DNA of 64,000 nt from Bin87 sp965208015 (GTDB lineage: Bacteria > Chloroflexota > Dehalococcoidia > Lucifugimonadales > UBA3495). The translations under genes and the position numbers were made by a program. The notes below the pieces were generated by a model that was not told the DNA's origin, did not search any database, and saw only the letters and a list, made by a program, of their open reading frames with translations. Where the stretch lies: NCBI GenBank assembly GCA_965208015.1, contig OZ242309.1, positions 434,001 to 498,000 on the forward strand, read 5' to 3'. Shown piece after piece: positions 31,947-40,590 of the stretch (positions within the stretch are counted from its first letter, which is position 1; each line of letters opens with the position of its first letter).

Positions 31947-33953
31947 ATGCCTGACTTTCAGCTGGTAGCGGATTTCGGCATGATGGGCGACCAGGAGCAG
32001 GCCGTGCATCGCCTTTCCGAGGGAGTGCGCGAGGGTCTCGGCTACCAGACCCTGCTGGGCGTCACCGGCAGCGGCAAGACCTTCACCATGGCGAACATCG
32101 TGCAGGAGGTGCAGCGGCCCACCATCGTGATCGCGCACAACAAGACGCTGGCGGCCCAGCTGGCCACGGAGTTCAAGGAGTTCTTCCCGAACAACGCCGT
32201 GGAGTACTTCGTCTCCTATTACGATTACTACCAGCCGGAAGCGTACATCCCGCGCAGCGACACCTATATCGAAAAGGACAGCAGCGTCAACGAGGAGCTG
32301 GACAAGCTGCGGCTGGCGTCCACCACATCGCTGCTGACGCGCCGGGACACGCTGATCGTGGCGTCGGTGTCGTGCATCTATGGCCTGGGTGACCCGTCGG
32401 ACTACTTCGAGATGGTGGCCCGGGTGGAAGTGGGCGAGGAGTACAACCGGCGGGCGCTGCTGCGCCAGCTGATCGACATGCAGTACGAGCGCAACGATAC
32501 CGACCTGGCGCGCGGCCGTTTCACGGTGCGGGGCGACACCCTGGAAATCGTGCCGGCCTACGAGGAATTCGCAGTCCGAATCCAGTTCTTCGGTGACGAG
32601 GTAGAGCGCATCCTGACACTGGACACGCTGACGGGCGAAGTTCTCAACGAACGCAGTGAATTTTCCATCTACCCGGCGAAGCACTTCGTGACCAGTCGCG
32701 AGAAGCTGGACGCGGCCCTCATCGACATCGACGCCGAGATGAAGGAACGGGTGGATTGGCTACGGCAGCAGGGAAAGCTGCTGGAAGCGCAGCGACTGGA
32801 GCAGCGCACCCGTTATGACATGGAGATGCTGGACGAAACCGGGTTCTGCGCCGGCGTGGAGAACTACGCGCGGCATCTTTCCCGACGCCCGGCCGGCAGC
32901 CCGCCCTGGACGCTGCTGGACTACTTCCCCGACGACTACCTGATGTTCGTGGACGAGTCGCACATGACGCTGCCCCAGGTGCGAGGGATGTACAACGGGG
33001 ACATATCTAGGAAGACCACGCTTGTGGAGTATGGGTTCCGGCTACCGTCGGCGCTGGACAACCGGCCCCTGCACTTCAAGGAGTTCGAAGATCACATCAA
33101 CCAGGTGGTGTACGTGTCGGCTACGCCTGGCCCCCTGGAACTGGAGCGAACCAGCACCATCATCGAGCAGGTTATCCGGCCCACCGGGTTGTTGGATCCG
33201 ACTATTCAAGTCAAACCCACCGACGGACAGATCGACGACCTGCTGCATGAAATCCGAATGCGCGTGGAACAGCAGGAGAGAGTTCTGGTGACCACGCTAA
33301 CCAAGCGCATGGCGGAAGAACTGGCCGATTACCTGTCGGAGGCGGGGATCCGCAACCACTATCTGCATTCTGACATCGAGACCCTGAATCGCGTGGAGAT
33401 ACTGCGAGACTTGCGGCTGGGGATCTATGACGTGGTGGTGGGCATCAACCTGCTGAGGGAGGGTCTGGACCTGCCCGAGGTCAGCCTGGTGGCGATCCTG
33501 GACGCCGACAAGGAAGGATACCTGCGCTCCACCACGTCGCTGATCCAGACTGTGGGTAGGGCGGCGCGCCACGCTTCCGGGCACGTGATCATGTACGCGG
33601 ACCGGGTCACCGACTCCATGCAGAACGCGATTGACGAGACCTACCGCCGCCGGGCCATCCAGGGCGCGCACAACGAGCGCCACGGCATCGAGCCGCAGTC
33701 GATCCACAAGGCCGTGCGGGACATCACCGAGGGCCTGCGGGGGGTCGCCGAAACCAAGGCTTCTTACCAAGTGGCGCGGGAGGAGATGTCTCGGGACGAC
33801 ATGTACCGGGTCATTAAAGACCTGGAGTTCCAGATGAAAGAGGCCGCCCGGTCTCTGGAGTTTGAGAAAGCGGCGCACCTGCGGGACGAGATGCTGGAAC
33901 TGAAGAAGATCATCGTCACCGAAGAAAAGATGATGGCGGTAGCTGGCGCGTAG
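31947..33953 (+). CDS. uvrB: Excinuclease ABC subunit B
   Basis: A 668-residue helicase-like subunit of nucleotide excision repair. Walker A GVTGSGKT at 38-45, IAHNKTLAAQLATEFKEFFP, the beta-hairpin VSYYDYYQPEAYIPRSDTYIEKD that probes DNA, DESHMTLPQVRGMYNGD, the C-terminal helicase motifs (VLVTTLTKRMAEEL, GINLLREGLDLPEVSLVAILDADKEG, LIQTVGRAARH) and the final UVR motif (IKDLEFQMKEAARSLEFEKAAHLRDEM). ATG 31947 follows CGGAGG. Length matches the family. Converges on the next gene with two bases between stops. Confidence 0.96.
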   Translation: MPDFQLVADFGMMGDQEQAVHRLSEGVREGLGYQTLLGVTGSGKTFTMANIVQEVQRPTIVIAHNKTLAAQLATEFKEFFPNNAVEYFVSYYDYYQPEAYIPRSDTYIEKDSSVNEELDKLRLASTTSLLTRRDTLIVASVSCIYGLGDPSDYFEMVARVEVGEEYNRRALLRQLIDMQYERNDTDLARGRFTVRGDTLEIVPAYEEFAVRIQFFGDEVERILTLDTLTGEVLNERSEFSIYPAKHFVTSREKLDAALIDIDAEMKERVDWLRQQGKLLEAQRLEQRTRYDMEMLDETGFCAGVENYARHLSRRPAGSPPWTLLDYFPDDYLMFVDESHMTLPQVRGMYNGDISRKTTLVEYGFRLPSALDNRPLHFKEFEDHINQVVYVSATPGPLELERTSTIIEQVIRPTGLLDPTIQVKPTDGQIDDLLHEIRMRVEQQERVLVTTLTKRMAEELADYLSEAGIRNHYLHSDIETLNRVEILRDLRLGIYDVVVGINLLREGLDLPEVSLVAILDADKEGYLRSTTSLIQTVGRAARHASGHVIMYADRVTDSMQNAIDETYRRRAIQGAHNERHGIEPQSIHKAVRDITEGLRGVAETKASYQVAREEMSRDDMYRVIKDLEFQMKEAARSLEFEKAAHLRDEMLELKKIIVTEEKMMAVAGA

Positions 33954-33955
33954 GT

Positions 33956-35080
33956 CTACCAGTGCTGGGCCAGGTTGGTGACGAGGTTGTAGATGAACCA
34001 GCCGTCGCCGGTGCGGAACTCCTGGGGTTTGGCGGTCTGAGCGTCGCGCATCACGCCGATGCCGTCCGCATAGGGCTCGAAGGACACGATGCGGTCATAG
34101 CGGATGCGGAACCGCTTGCGCGGGCCGTGGAAGTACAGGTGCTTGCTGGTCACGCCTAGCAACCCGGTATCCTCGTGGACGGTTTCCTCCCACTCTACGG
34201 CACGGCTGCGAAAGGTGCGCGGGCTGTAGTACAGGCCCTTGGCCACCCGTATGCTGACTCCGTGGGACGTGCCGCGCCGTTCTCGGCGGGTCTTGACCTC
34301 GTAATAGCCGACGCCATCAATCAGCCAGACCAGTTGCTCCGATTTCATCAAGTTGAACGGTGGCCGGGTGTTTAAGGACAGCCGTTCGGGTATGATGCCC
34401 TCCGCCGCTTCCCGGATCACGGCGGACTTGATCATGTTTTGATAGGCCCCGTTGGTGTCTACCAGGCTTTGGGTCAGATTGAAATGACGCAGGTAACGGA
34501 CCAGGGCGTTTTCTTCATCCAGAGAAAGGACGCCGTCTTCCAGCGTACCTTCGACGGCGGCTTCCCACGCCTGCGCCAAAAGCAACTGCTGCTCTACTGA
34601 CGACAATTCCGATTCTTGCAGCGCAGAGGCCAGATCATCCCGGTGCTCATCGCCGTTGACGGTTGCCAGCGCGGCCAGGCGGGCGTCCAGCATCAGACGG
34701 TCCCGGGATGCCCGGTCCAATTGCTCGCCGGCGTCTTGACTAGTTTTGTCCCATTGATCATTGAGGGCGAACTGGTCCCGGAAATCCCGCAGCCGGGTCT
34801 CCTCATCCTGAGTCAGGATTCCATCGGCCAAACCTTCTCTGACCGCCTGGTGCCAGCCCTCTGCGATGGCGGCGCGGATACCATCCCCATCGATGTACGA
34901 ACCAGCGGCAATGGTTTCGAGATCACTCAAGAGCGCGGCCTCGCTGAAATTGGATTCACCCGCCGCCTCGGCCACCAAGGCAACCATCCGCTGGCGGCCC
35001 GCCTTGTGCGCGTCGTCGCAATCCTTGTGACTGCGACGCAGAAAGCCGGCTTTCCGGCTGCAGTATCGACAGTCGCCCAT
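33956..35080 (-). CDS. Unknown multidomain protein: zinc finger, tandem helical repeat, PH-like end
   Basis: A 374-residue protein with no recognised name. Residues 4-21 form a CxxC...HxxC metal-binding finger (C4, C7, H18, C21). Two related helical stretches follow: WHQAVREGLADGILTQDEETRLRDF at ~76-100 and WEAAVEGTLEDGVLSLDEENALVRY at ~176-200, each W-x-x-AV-x-x-x-L-x-DG-x-L-x-x-DEE-x-x-L. The C-terminal ~130 residues are beta-rich (EQLVWLIDGVGYYEVKT, LGVTSKHLYFHGPRKRFRIRYDRIVSFEPY), like a PH/GRAM domain. Likely a cytoplasmic scaffold; function unknown. ATG 35080. The Excalibur lipoprotein gene lies 15 bases upstream on the same strand. Confidence 0.65.
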   Translation of the reverse strand: MGDCRYCSRKAGFLRRSHKDCDDAHKAGRQRMVALVAEAAGESNFSEAALLSDLETIAAGSYIDGDGIRAAIAEGWHQAVREGLADGILTQDEETRLRDFRDQFALNDQWDKTSQDAGEQLDRASRDRLMLDARLAALATVNGDEHRDDLASALQESELSSVEQQLLLAQAWEAAVEGTLEDGVLSLDEENALVRYLRHFNLTQSLVDTNGAYQNMIKSAVIREAAEGIIPERLSLNTRPPFNLMKSEQLVWLIDGVGYYEVKTRRERRGTSHGVSIRVAKGLYYSPRTFRSRAVEWEETVHEDTGLLGVTSKHLYFHGPRKRFRIRYDRIVSFEPYADGIGVMRDAQTAKPQEFRTGDGWFIYNLVTNLAQHW

Positions 35081-35095
35081 AACGCGATCTCCGAA

Positions 35096-35401
35096 CTAGC
35101 TGCGCTCACATGCCCAGCCGTCTTTGTCTCTATCCATTTTTGACTTGTACGCTGGGTGGTCCTTAGGCACGCCATCAGGAAACAGGACACGCAGTTCAGT
35201 ACAGTTCTTGAAATTGTATCTGGGTTCTTCGCGGACTGGTTGGGGTGTATCGGTTGGCATTGGTGTCGCGGTCAGTACGGGTGTATCGGTTGGCATTGGA
35301 TCTGGAGCGCCAGGACCGCAAGATAAAATTCCCATCATGATCACGACCTCTAGCCCTGCGATTGTTCCAGCAACCAGCTTTTCGCATTTTCCGGAGAGCA
35401 A
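35096..35401 (-). CDS. Lipoprotein with Excalibur calcium-binding domain
   Basis: A 101-residue exported protein. A hydrophobic stretch with a lipoprotein-like cysteine (VVIMMGILSCG) is followed by a Thr/Pro-rich linker with repeated MPTDTP-type units, and then the Excalibur domain: NFKNCTELRVLFPDGVPKDHPAYKSKMDRDKDGWACE, where the D-R-D-x-DG-x-x-CE loop binds calcium in the family and the two cysteines form a disulfide. It is a cell-surface protein of unknown role. The true start may be one of the Met codons nearer the hydrophobic segment. Confidence 0.85.
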   Translation of the reverse strand: MLSGKCEKLVAGTIAGLEVVIMMGILSCGPGAPDPMPTDTPVLTATPMPTDTPQPVREEPRYNFKNCTELRVLFPDGVPKDHPAYKSKMDRDKDGWACERS

Positions 35402-35415
35402 TTACGGCCTCCTCC

Positions 35416-36285
35416 TCATGCGGTCAAGTGGCTGTTCACGTAATCGTGCAGTTCTGTCAGGACGGCGGCGTTTTCTTCCAGCGTGAATTCATCCACCAGG
35501 TAGTCGTGCTCGCCGCTGACCCCGCTGACGGCGCCGGAGTCGACCAGGAACCGGATGCAGTCGGCGTCGGTGTCCACGTCGGGGAGCAGGTTGCGGCCAA
35601 CCTCCAGCGACAGCGCCGCGACCAACCCGTAGCCGCCCCAGTTTGACGTGCTCGATATGATGAGCCGGTCGCAGCCCACCACTGCGGGGTGGTCAGGCAG
35701 TTGGTCTGCCTGGGCAACCACCTCGGCCAGATTGCCCATGCCGATCTCGTTGCCGCCGTCGCCGATGCCGATGGACGGCAGCCCACACTCGAACAGCCGG
35801 TCTATGCGAGCGGTTTGAGGCGTTATGTCTCGCCCCCGCATATTGCGATAGATGCCGTCAGCGTCCCGGGAACACCGCTCGATGGAGATGAGCAGTGCTG
35901 GGTCACGCTCGGTGATGGTTCCCTGCACGAAATGCTCGTTGATTCGAGGATCATCAATGATGGGGAACCGGATGACCGGGGAAGGGTCCCGATGCTTGGC
36001 CCGCCAAGATGCCATCATGTAGGCCATCGGCTCATCCGCCGCGTACATCACCCGGTTGCCTAATTCCTGCAAAGCGTTGCCGATGGCGAAAGCGCCCGGC
36101 GGCCCGTCGGTTTCCGGCGCGTCGCTCATCAGGATGTAGAAGCCGGTGGCGATGATCACTGGGCCCGAATGGACCAGCGCGTAACGGGCGGCCTGGGTGC
36201 AAAAATCCGCTGGCACGTGGGGGCGCAGCGCATTGATGCCGCGCCGGTCGTGGTCGAGGATTATGTCTTCGATGGTGCGCGTCAT
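35416..36285 (-). CDS. D-glutamate cyclase-like C-terminal domain protein (DUF4392)
   Basis: A 289-residue protein of the DUF4392 family: IIATGFYILMSDAPETDGPPGAFAIGNALQELG, ERCSRDADGIYRNMRGRDITP, SIGIGDGGNEIGMGN and ISSTSNWGGYGLVAALSL. In vertebrate DGLUCY this domain forms the C-terminal half of one enzyme that converts D-glutamate to 5-oxo-D-proline, the N-terminal half being the DUF1445 domain. Here the two halves are separate adjacent genes (12-base gap). D-Glu degradation is the predicted role; activity of the separate chains is inferred. ATG 36285. Confidence 0.82.
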   Translation of the reverse strand: MTRTIEDIILDHDRRGINALRPHVPADFCTQAARYALVHSGPVIIATGFYILMSDAPETDGPPGAFAIGNALQELGNRVMYAADEPMAYMMASWRAKHRDPSPVIRFPIIDDPRINEHFVQGTITERDPALLISIERCSRDADGIYRNMRGRDITPQTARIDRLFECGLPSIGIGDGGNEIGMGNLAEVVAQADQLPDHPAVVGCDRLIISSTSNWGGYGLVAALSLEVGRNLLPDVDTDADCIRFLVDSGAVSGVSGEHDYLVDEFTLEENAAVLTELHDYVNSHLTA

Positions 36286-36297
36286 GGTGCCCCCCGG

Positions 36298-37095
36298 TCA
36301 GATTACTGCGTAGTCGGAGTCGCGTCGGTCCGTGATGAACATCTTGCCGGGAGCGTGGGTGATCATCAGCGGCGGCTTGCAATTGAGTGCGACGGCCTGC
36401 GGAGTGACGCCGCAGGCCCAGAAGACCGGCGTCTCGCCCGGCCGGATCTCGACGGCGTCGCCGAACTCGGGGGCGTCGATATCGCGGATGCCGATGGCGT
36501 TGGGATCGCCGATGTGCACCGGAGCGCCGTGGGTGTCCGGGAACCGGGAGGTCACCTGCACGGCCCGCACGATCTGCTCCTGCGGGATGGGTCGCATACT
36601 CACCACCATCGGGCCGGAGAACATGCCGGCCGGCCTGGTGGCAATATTCGTGATATACATCGGCACGTTGCTGCCGGCTTCCTGGTGTCGCAGGGGTATG
36701 CCGGAATCGGCCATGGCGGCTTCAAAGGAGAAACTGCAACCAAGGAGGAACGATACCAGATCGTCGCGCCACACGTCGGCGACCGATGCCAACTCGGCGA
36801 CCATCTCCCCGTTCTCGTAGATGCGGTAGGCGGGCACGTCGGTGCTGATGTCCGCGCCCGGAGCGGTGAACGATGGCTCCACGGAGCCGGCTTCGATGAC
36901 TTCCAGCAAGGGGCACGGCTGGGGGTTGCGCTGGCAGAAGAGCAGGAAATCGAACGCTAGATCCCGGGGCAGCACTGCAAGGTTCGCCTGCACGTGTCCA
37001 TTGGCCAGGCCGGAGGTGACGCCGCCGTACTCTCCGGCTCGGATTATCCGGCGCAGTTCGGCGGGTTGCGTGGGGAGCATCGTCGCGGTGGTCAT
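36298..37095 (-). CDS. Putative hydro-lyase / D-glutamate cyclase (DUF1445)
   Basis: A 265-residue protein of the DUF1445 (YcsI) family: ELRRIIRAGEYGGVTSGLANGHVQANLAVLP, FDFLLFCQRNPQPCPLLEV, SFLLGCSFSFEAAM, HQEAGSNVPMYITNI, VVSMRPIP, HIGDPNAIGI and PVFWACGVTPQAVAL, ending ITHAPGKMFITD. These match the proteins named putative hydro-lyase and, in DGLUCY, D-glutamate cyclase. ATG 37095 follows GGAGACC; the longer frame to 37209 would run through the palindromic operator. With the DUF4392 gene it forms a two-gene operon. Confidence 0.88.
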   Translation of the reverse strand: MTTATMLPTQPAELRRIIRAGEYGGVTSGLANGHVQANLAVLPRDLAFDFLLFCQRNPQPCPLLEVIEAGSVEPSFTAPGADISTDVPAYRIYENGEMVAELASVADVWRDDLVSFLLGCSFSFEAAMADSGIPLRHQEAGSNVPMYITNIATRPAGMFSGPMVVSMRPIPQEQIVRAVQVTSRFPDTHGAPVHIGDPNAIGIRDIDAPEFGDAVEIRPGETPVFWACGVTPQAVALNCKPPLMITHAPGKMFITDRRDSDYAVI

Positions 37096-37120
37096 GGTTG
37101 GTCTCCATGGGGACGGAAGA

Positions 37121-37148
37121 TTGGGTAGGCCGGGTCTTATGCTAGAAT
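37121..37148 (+). promoter_or_regulatory. Candidate promoter for the response-regulator gene
   Basis: TTGGGT at 37121-37126, a 16-base spacer, and the extended -10 TGCTAGAAT (hexamer 37143-37148). Transcription would start inside the large palindrome just downstream. Confidence 0.4.
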
Positions 37149-37182
37149 TGCGCCGTTCATCGCAGTGATGAACAGGCGCAAT
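37147..37182. promoter_or_regulatory. Long interrupted palindrome between divergent genes (operator-like)
   Basis: ATTGCGCC + GTTCATC (37147-37161), a five-base centre, then GATGAAC (37167-37173), one extra A, and GGCGCAAT (37175-37182): a 15-bp dyad with one bulge. It lies between the D-glutamate cyclase operon (leftward) and the response-regulator gene (rightward), overlapping the predicted start of the latter. It could be a regulator site or an RNA hairpin in either leader. Confidence 0.65.
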
Positions 37183-37258
37183 GATAGACAGGTGACCGGC
37201 CAGCGTCAATTTAGTCTCGGGGTCGCCTGCAGATCAGTCCATCAGGCAGGAATCCGGT

Positions 37259-37933
37259 TTGTACAACGTGTTTTTGCTCACCCGGCCGGGCGATGCAATG
37301 ACATCCCTGACGACTCAGATCGACCGCGCCGGCCTGTCGTGCCGGGCGGGCAGCGACGTGCTGGAACTCGAAGATGTGGCACACACCGACAAGCTGGACG
37401 TAGTGCTGCTGGACCTGGCAGCGGTCGGCATCGGCGCGCAATCGGTGATCGAGCGGGTCAGCCAGCTGTCTCTGCCGACCCTGCTGGTCATGGATGAGAC
37501 CGCCATCGGGCAGTACGATCCGGCGATCAATCCCGACGATTTTATTGTGGCTCCCCTGGCTCCTGCCGAACTGGTGGCCCGCGTCGGCCAGATTGTGTAC
37601 CGGCGTGACGGACAAGGAGGTGAGCAGCAGATCCGGGTAGGGGAGTTGACCATCGATTTGCAAAGCTACGAGGTGACGATGGCCGGCCGACGCATCCAGC
37701 TGACCTACAAGGAATTCCAGCTGCTCACGCTGCTGGCGTCGAACCCGGGCCGGGTCTACACGCGGGAGGCGCTGCTGAACCAGGTGTGGGGTTACGACTA
37801 CTTGGGCGGCACGCGCACGGTGGACGTGCACATCCGGCGGCTGCGGTCCAAGCTGGAGGATCCGGATCACCTGTTCGTGGAAACGATCTGGAACGTCGGA
37901 TATCGCTTCCGCGACGTTGCATCCGAGGCGTGA
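37259..37933 (+). CDS. Atypical OmpR-type response regulator
   Basis: A 224-residue DNA-binding protein. The C-terminal ~100 residues are a clear OmpR/PhoB winged helix (LTYKEFQLLTLLASNPGRVYTREALLNQVWGYDYLGGTRTVDVHIRRLRSKLEDPDHLFVETIWNVGYRF). The N-terminal receiver is degenerate: Asp52 in VVLLDLA is retained, but the acidic pair is replaced (FLLTRPGD) and the conserved Lys-Pro becomes Ala-Pro (FIVAPLAPAEL). Phosphorylation control is therefore doubtful. No histidine kinase is nearby. Start TTG 37259 behind GGCAGGAA is uncertain. Converges on recG. Confidence 0.85.
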   Translation: MYNVFLLTRPGDAMTSLTTQIDRAGLSCRAGSDVLELEDVAHTDKLDVVLLDLAAVGIGAQSVIERVSQLSLPTLLVMDETAIGQYDPAINPDDFIVAPLAPAELVARVGQIVYRRDGQGGEQQIRVGELTIDLQSYEVTMAGRRIQLTYKEFQLLTLLASNPGRVYTREALLNQVWGYDYLGGTRTVDVHIRRLRSKLEDPDHLFVETIWNVGYRFRDVASEA

Positions 37934-37975
37934 TGGGGGTTTCGCCCTGGTCTTGCGAGCAATCCGCGACTCGGA

Positions 37976-40540
37976 TCAATCACTGATGTTGTCCTGAACC
38001 CGGGCCAGGAACCGGTCCCGTTCGGCAACTATGCCGGCGTGCTTCGGGTCGGTCAAGTTCGGGTCAGCGTCGAGGATTGCTGTGGCCTCCTGGCGGGCCA
38101 GCGCCATCAGGTCCTGGTCGAACACGTTGGCGATACGGAGCATGGTTTGGTCGCCGCTCTGGGTGGTGCCGAAGATGTCGCCTTCGTGGCGCATCTGCAG
38201 GTCGATCTCGGCCAGTTTGAACCCGTCCCGGTTGTTTTCCAGGGCTGACAACCGTTCCCGTGCCCGTTCCGACTCCGACTCGGACATGAGCAGACAGTAG
38301 CTGCGGTGTTCGCCGCGCCCGACCCGTCCGCGAAATTGGTGCAGCTGGGCCAGGCCAAAACGGTCGGCGCCGTCGATCATCATCACCGTGGCGTTGGGCA
38401 CGTCGATGCCGACCTCGACCACGGCGGTGGCGACCAGAACGTCCAGCTCACCGTCCCGGAACTGGCGCATCACCTTGTCTTTGTCACGGGACGACAGGCG
38501 GCCGTGGAGCAGTCCCACCTTGAGGTCTGGGAACACCTCGTTGGACAGGCGTTTGTGCTCCTCGGTGGCGGCCCGCACGTCGAGGTTTTCCGACTCCTCT
38601 ACCAACGGACAGATGACGAATGCCTGGCGGCCGGCCTCCACCTGCTGGCGGACGAAACCGTAGGCGGCGGCGCGCTTGTCTTCAGGCACCAGCCGGGTGA
38701 GGATGTCCTGCCGACCCGGAGGCAGCTCATCGATGGTCGATACGTCCAGGTCGCCGTAAAGCGTAAGCTGCAGGGTCCGCGGTATCGGTGTTGCGGACAT
38801 CATCAGAGCGTGGGGTTGTTCTGGGCCGGCTCCCCGGAGGGCGGTGCGCTGGGCGACCCCAAAGCGGTGCTGCTCGTCGGTGATGGCAAGGGACAGGTTT
38901 GGAAGTTCGACGCCGTCCTGGATCAGGGCGTGGGTTCCGACCAGCAGGTCGAGGTGACCCTCGGCGGCCAGGCGGAGAACCTCCCGCCGCGGCGCAGCGC
39001 GGGTGCTGCCGGTCAGTAGGCCAGCGGTGAAAGGGCGACGCAGGCTGGGCAAGTATGCGGAGAGGACGTTGGGTTGTTGCAAGGGTTGCTCGAAGGTCGA
39101 GAGGAGCCGGCCGACGGTGGCGAAATGCTGCTCGGCCAACACCTCGGTGGGCGCCATCAACGCCGATTGGCGATGGTCTGAGGCCGCCGCCATGATCGCG
39201 GTCAACGCGACCAAAGTTTTACCGCTGCCGACTTCGCCCTGCAACAAGCGGCTCATAGGCGGGGTGCCCCGGGCCATGTCCGCCAGGATTTCGCCGATGC
39301 AGCGCACCTGCGCCCTGGTGGGGGTGAAGGGTAACTCGGACAAGAACCCGTCCACCGCCGGGCCGCTGTACTGCACCGGAATCCCGGTGGCGTCGCGCTC
39401 GCGATGGCGGCGCCGACCCAGGATGGCCATCTGAAAGGACAGGATTTCGTCGAAGGCCAGGCGCCGGCGTGCCCGGTCGGCGCTGGCCAGGTCCGGCGGA
39501 TAGTGGGCGTCGCAAATGGCCTGTTGAATACCGATCAACCGGGTGCGTGCCAGTGTATGTTCGGGTACGGTTTCCTCAACGCCGCCCAGGAATTGTTCCA
39601 GGGCGCGCCAGGTCAGGCTCCGCAGGTTGCGGGCGGTCATGCCCTGGGTGAGGCGATACACCGGGGTCACGCGCCCGGCGTTCAGGGGCGGCGCGGATTC
39701 CGTGACTACGTCATACTCAGGCGATTGAACCGTCAGACGGCCACGATTAAGTTCCGCTTTGCCATGCACGACCATGTTGCTGCCGGCTCGAAGGCTGCGC
39801 GCTAGAAACCCCTGTCCGAACCACTGGAGGTCGATGCTGCCGGTGTCGTCTCGCAGTGTCCCTTCGACCAATTGCAGCCGGCGCTGGCCGATGTTGGCGG
39901 AACGTATGTCGAGCAACTTGCCCTCCAGGGTGAAGGTTCCGCCGGCGTATAGGTCGACGATGCTGGTGACGTCGGCTCGGTCATCGTACCGGCGCGGCAA
40001 CATGTAGAGCAGGTCCCGAACCGTGCTGGCGCCCAGGGCCTCCAGCCGTTGCACAGTTCGGGCATCCATGCGCCTGATTGCGGAAACTGGCTGGTCTGGG
40101 TCGCCCTGGTTGGCGGCCAGTTTGGGCGCTGCGTGCGACCGCCGGCGCACGGGCACGTGCCGGAAGGCATCGCCGATGTCGAAGAGAGGAGTTGCCGGTG
40201 CCAGGTCGATCTCCGCCGGTTCTACTGGTTTGGTCGGCGGCGGACTGTCAGCCCCCGGAGCAGGAGTCTCGGACTCTCCGGCCAGGGCGCTGCGCCAGGC
40301 CAAAACCCATTGGCGGCGCCGTTCCTGCGGAAGTTCGCGGTACGAGGCCGATATCAGCGTCGCAACGCGGTCGGGATGGTCATCCAGGAACGCCCGAAGC
40401 TCGGGCTCCCAGCGCTCGATGAAACGGCGAATACCGCCACTTACGGCGTTGTCGGCGAAACCCTTGTGCTCCTCGAGGGCAAGAATTTTCGCAAAGGCGT
40501 CGCGCCAAACGGGAACGGCCTCGCGGCGTTGCGTGTCCAT
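37976..40540 (-). CDS. recG: ATP-dependent DNA helicase RecG
   Basis: An 854-residue branch-migration helicase that rescues stalled forks. Residues ~180-330 hold the wedge/OB domain (LEALGASTVRDLLYMLPRRYDDR, TGSIDLQWFGQGFL), then the SF2 core: RLLQGEVGSGKTLVALTAI (Walker A), LMAPTEVLAEQHF, VGTHALIQDGV, the DEQHRFG box, MSATPIPRTLQLTLYGD, and QFRGRVGRGEHRSYCLL. The N-terminal ~120 residues are an extra Pro-rich extension seen in some phyla. ATG 40540 has GGAG upstream; an in-frame TTG at 40594 overlapping the degV stop is the alternative. Confidence 0.95.
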   Translation of the reverse strand: MDTQRREAVPVWRDAFAKILALEEHKGFADNAVSGGIRRFIERWEPELRAFLDDHPDRVATLISASYRELPQERRRQWVLAWRSALAGESETPAPGADSPPPTKPVEPAEIDLAPATPLFDIGDAFRHVPVRRRSHAAPKLAANQGDPDQPVSAIRRMDARTVQRLEALGASTVRDLLYMLPRRYDDRADVTSIVDLYAGGTFTLEGKLLDIRSANIGQRRLQLVEGTLRDDTGSIDLQWFGQGFLARSLRAGSNMVVHGKAELNRGRLTVQSPEYDVVTESAPPLNAGRVTPVYRLTQGMTARNLRSLTWRALEQFLGGVEETVPEHTLARTRLIGIQQAICDAHYPPDLASADRARRRLAFDEILSFQMAILGRRRHRERDATGIPVQYSGPAVDGFLSELPFTPTRAQVRCIGEILADMARGTPPMSRLLQGEVGSGKTLVALTAIMAAASDHRQSALMAPTEVLAEQHFATVGRLLSTFEQPLQQPNVLSAYLPSLRRPFTAGLLTGSTRAAPRREVLRLAAEGHLDLLVGTHALIQDGVELPNLSLAITDEQHRFGVAQRTALRGAGPEQPHALMMSATPIPRTLQLTLYGDLDVSTIDELPPGRQDILTRLVPEDKRAAAYGFVRQQVEAGRQAFVICPLVEESENLDVRAATEEHKRLSNEVFPDLKVGLLHGRLSSRDKDKVMRQFRDGELDVLVATAVVEVGIDVPNATVMMIDGADRFGLAQLHQFRGRVGRGEHRSYCLLMSESESERARERLSALENNRDGFKLAEIDLQMRHEGDIFGTTQSGDQTMLRIANVFDQDLMALARQEATAILDADPNLTDPKHAGIVAERDRFLARVQDNISD

Positions 40541-40590
40541 TCGCTCGACTCCATGCGGAGCCTGTTCGTGCTCGGAGCGGCGGACCGACG

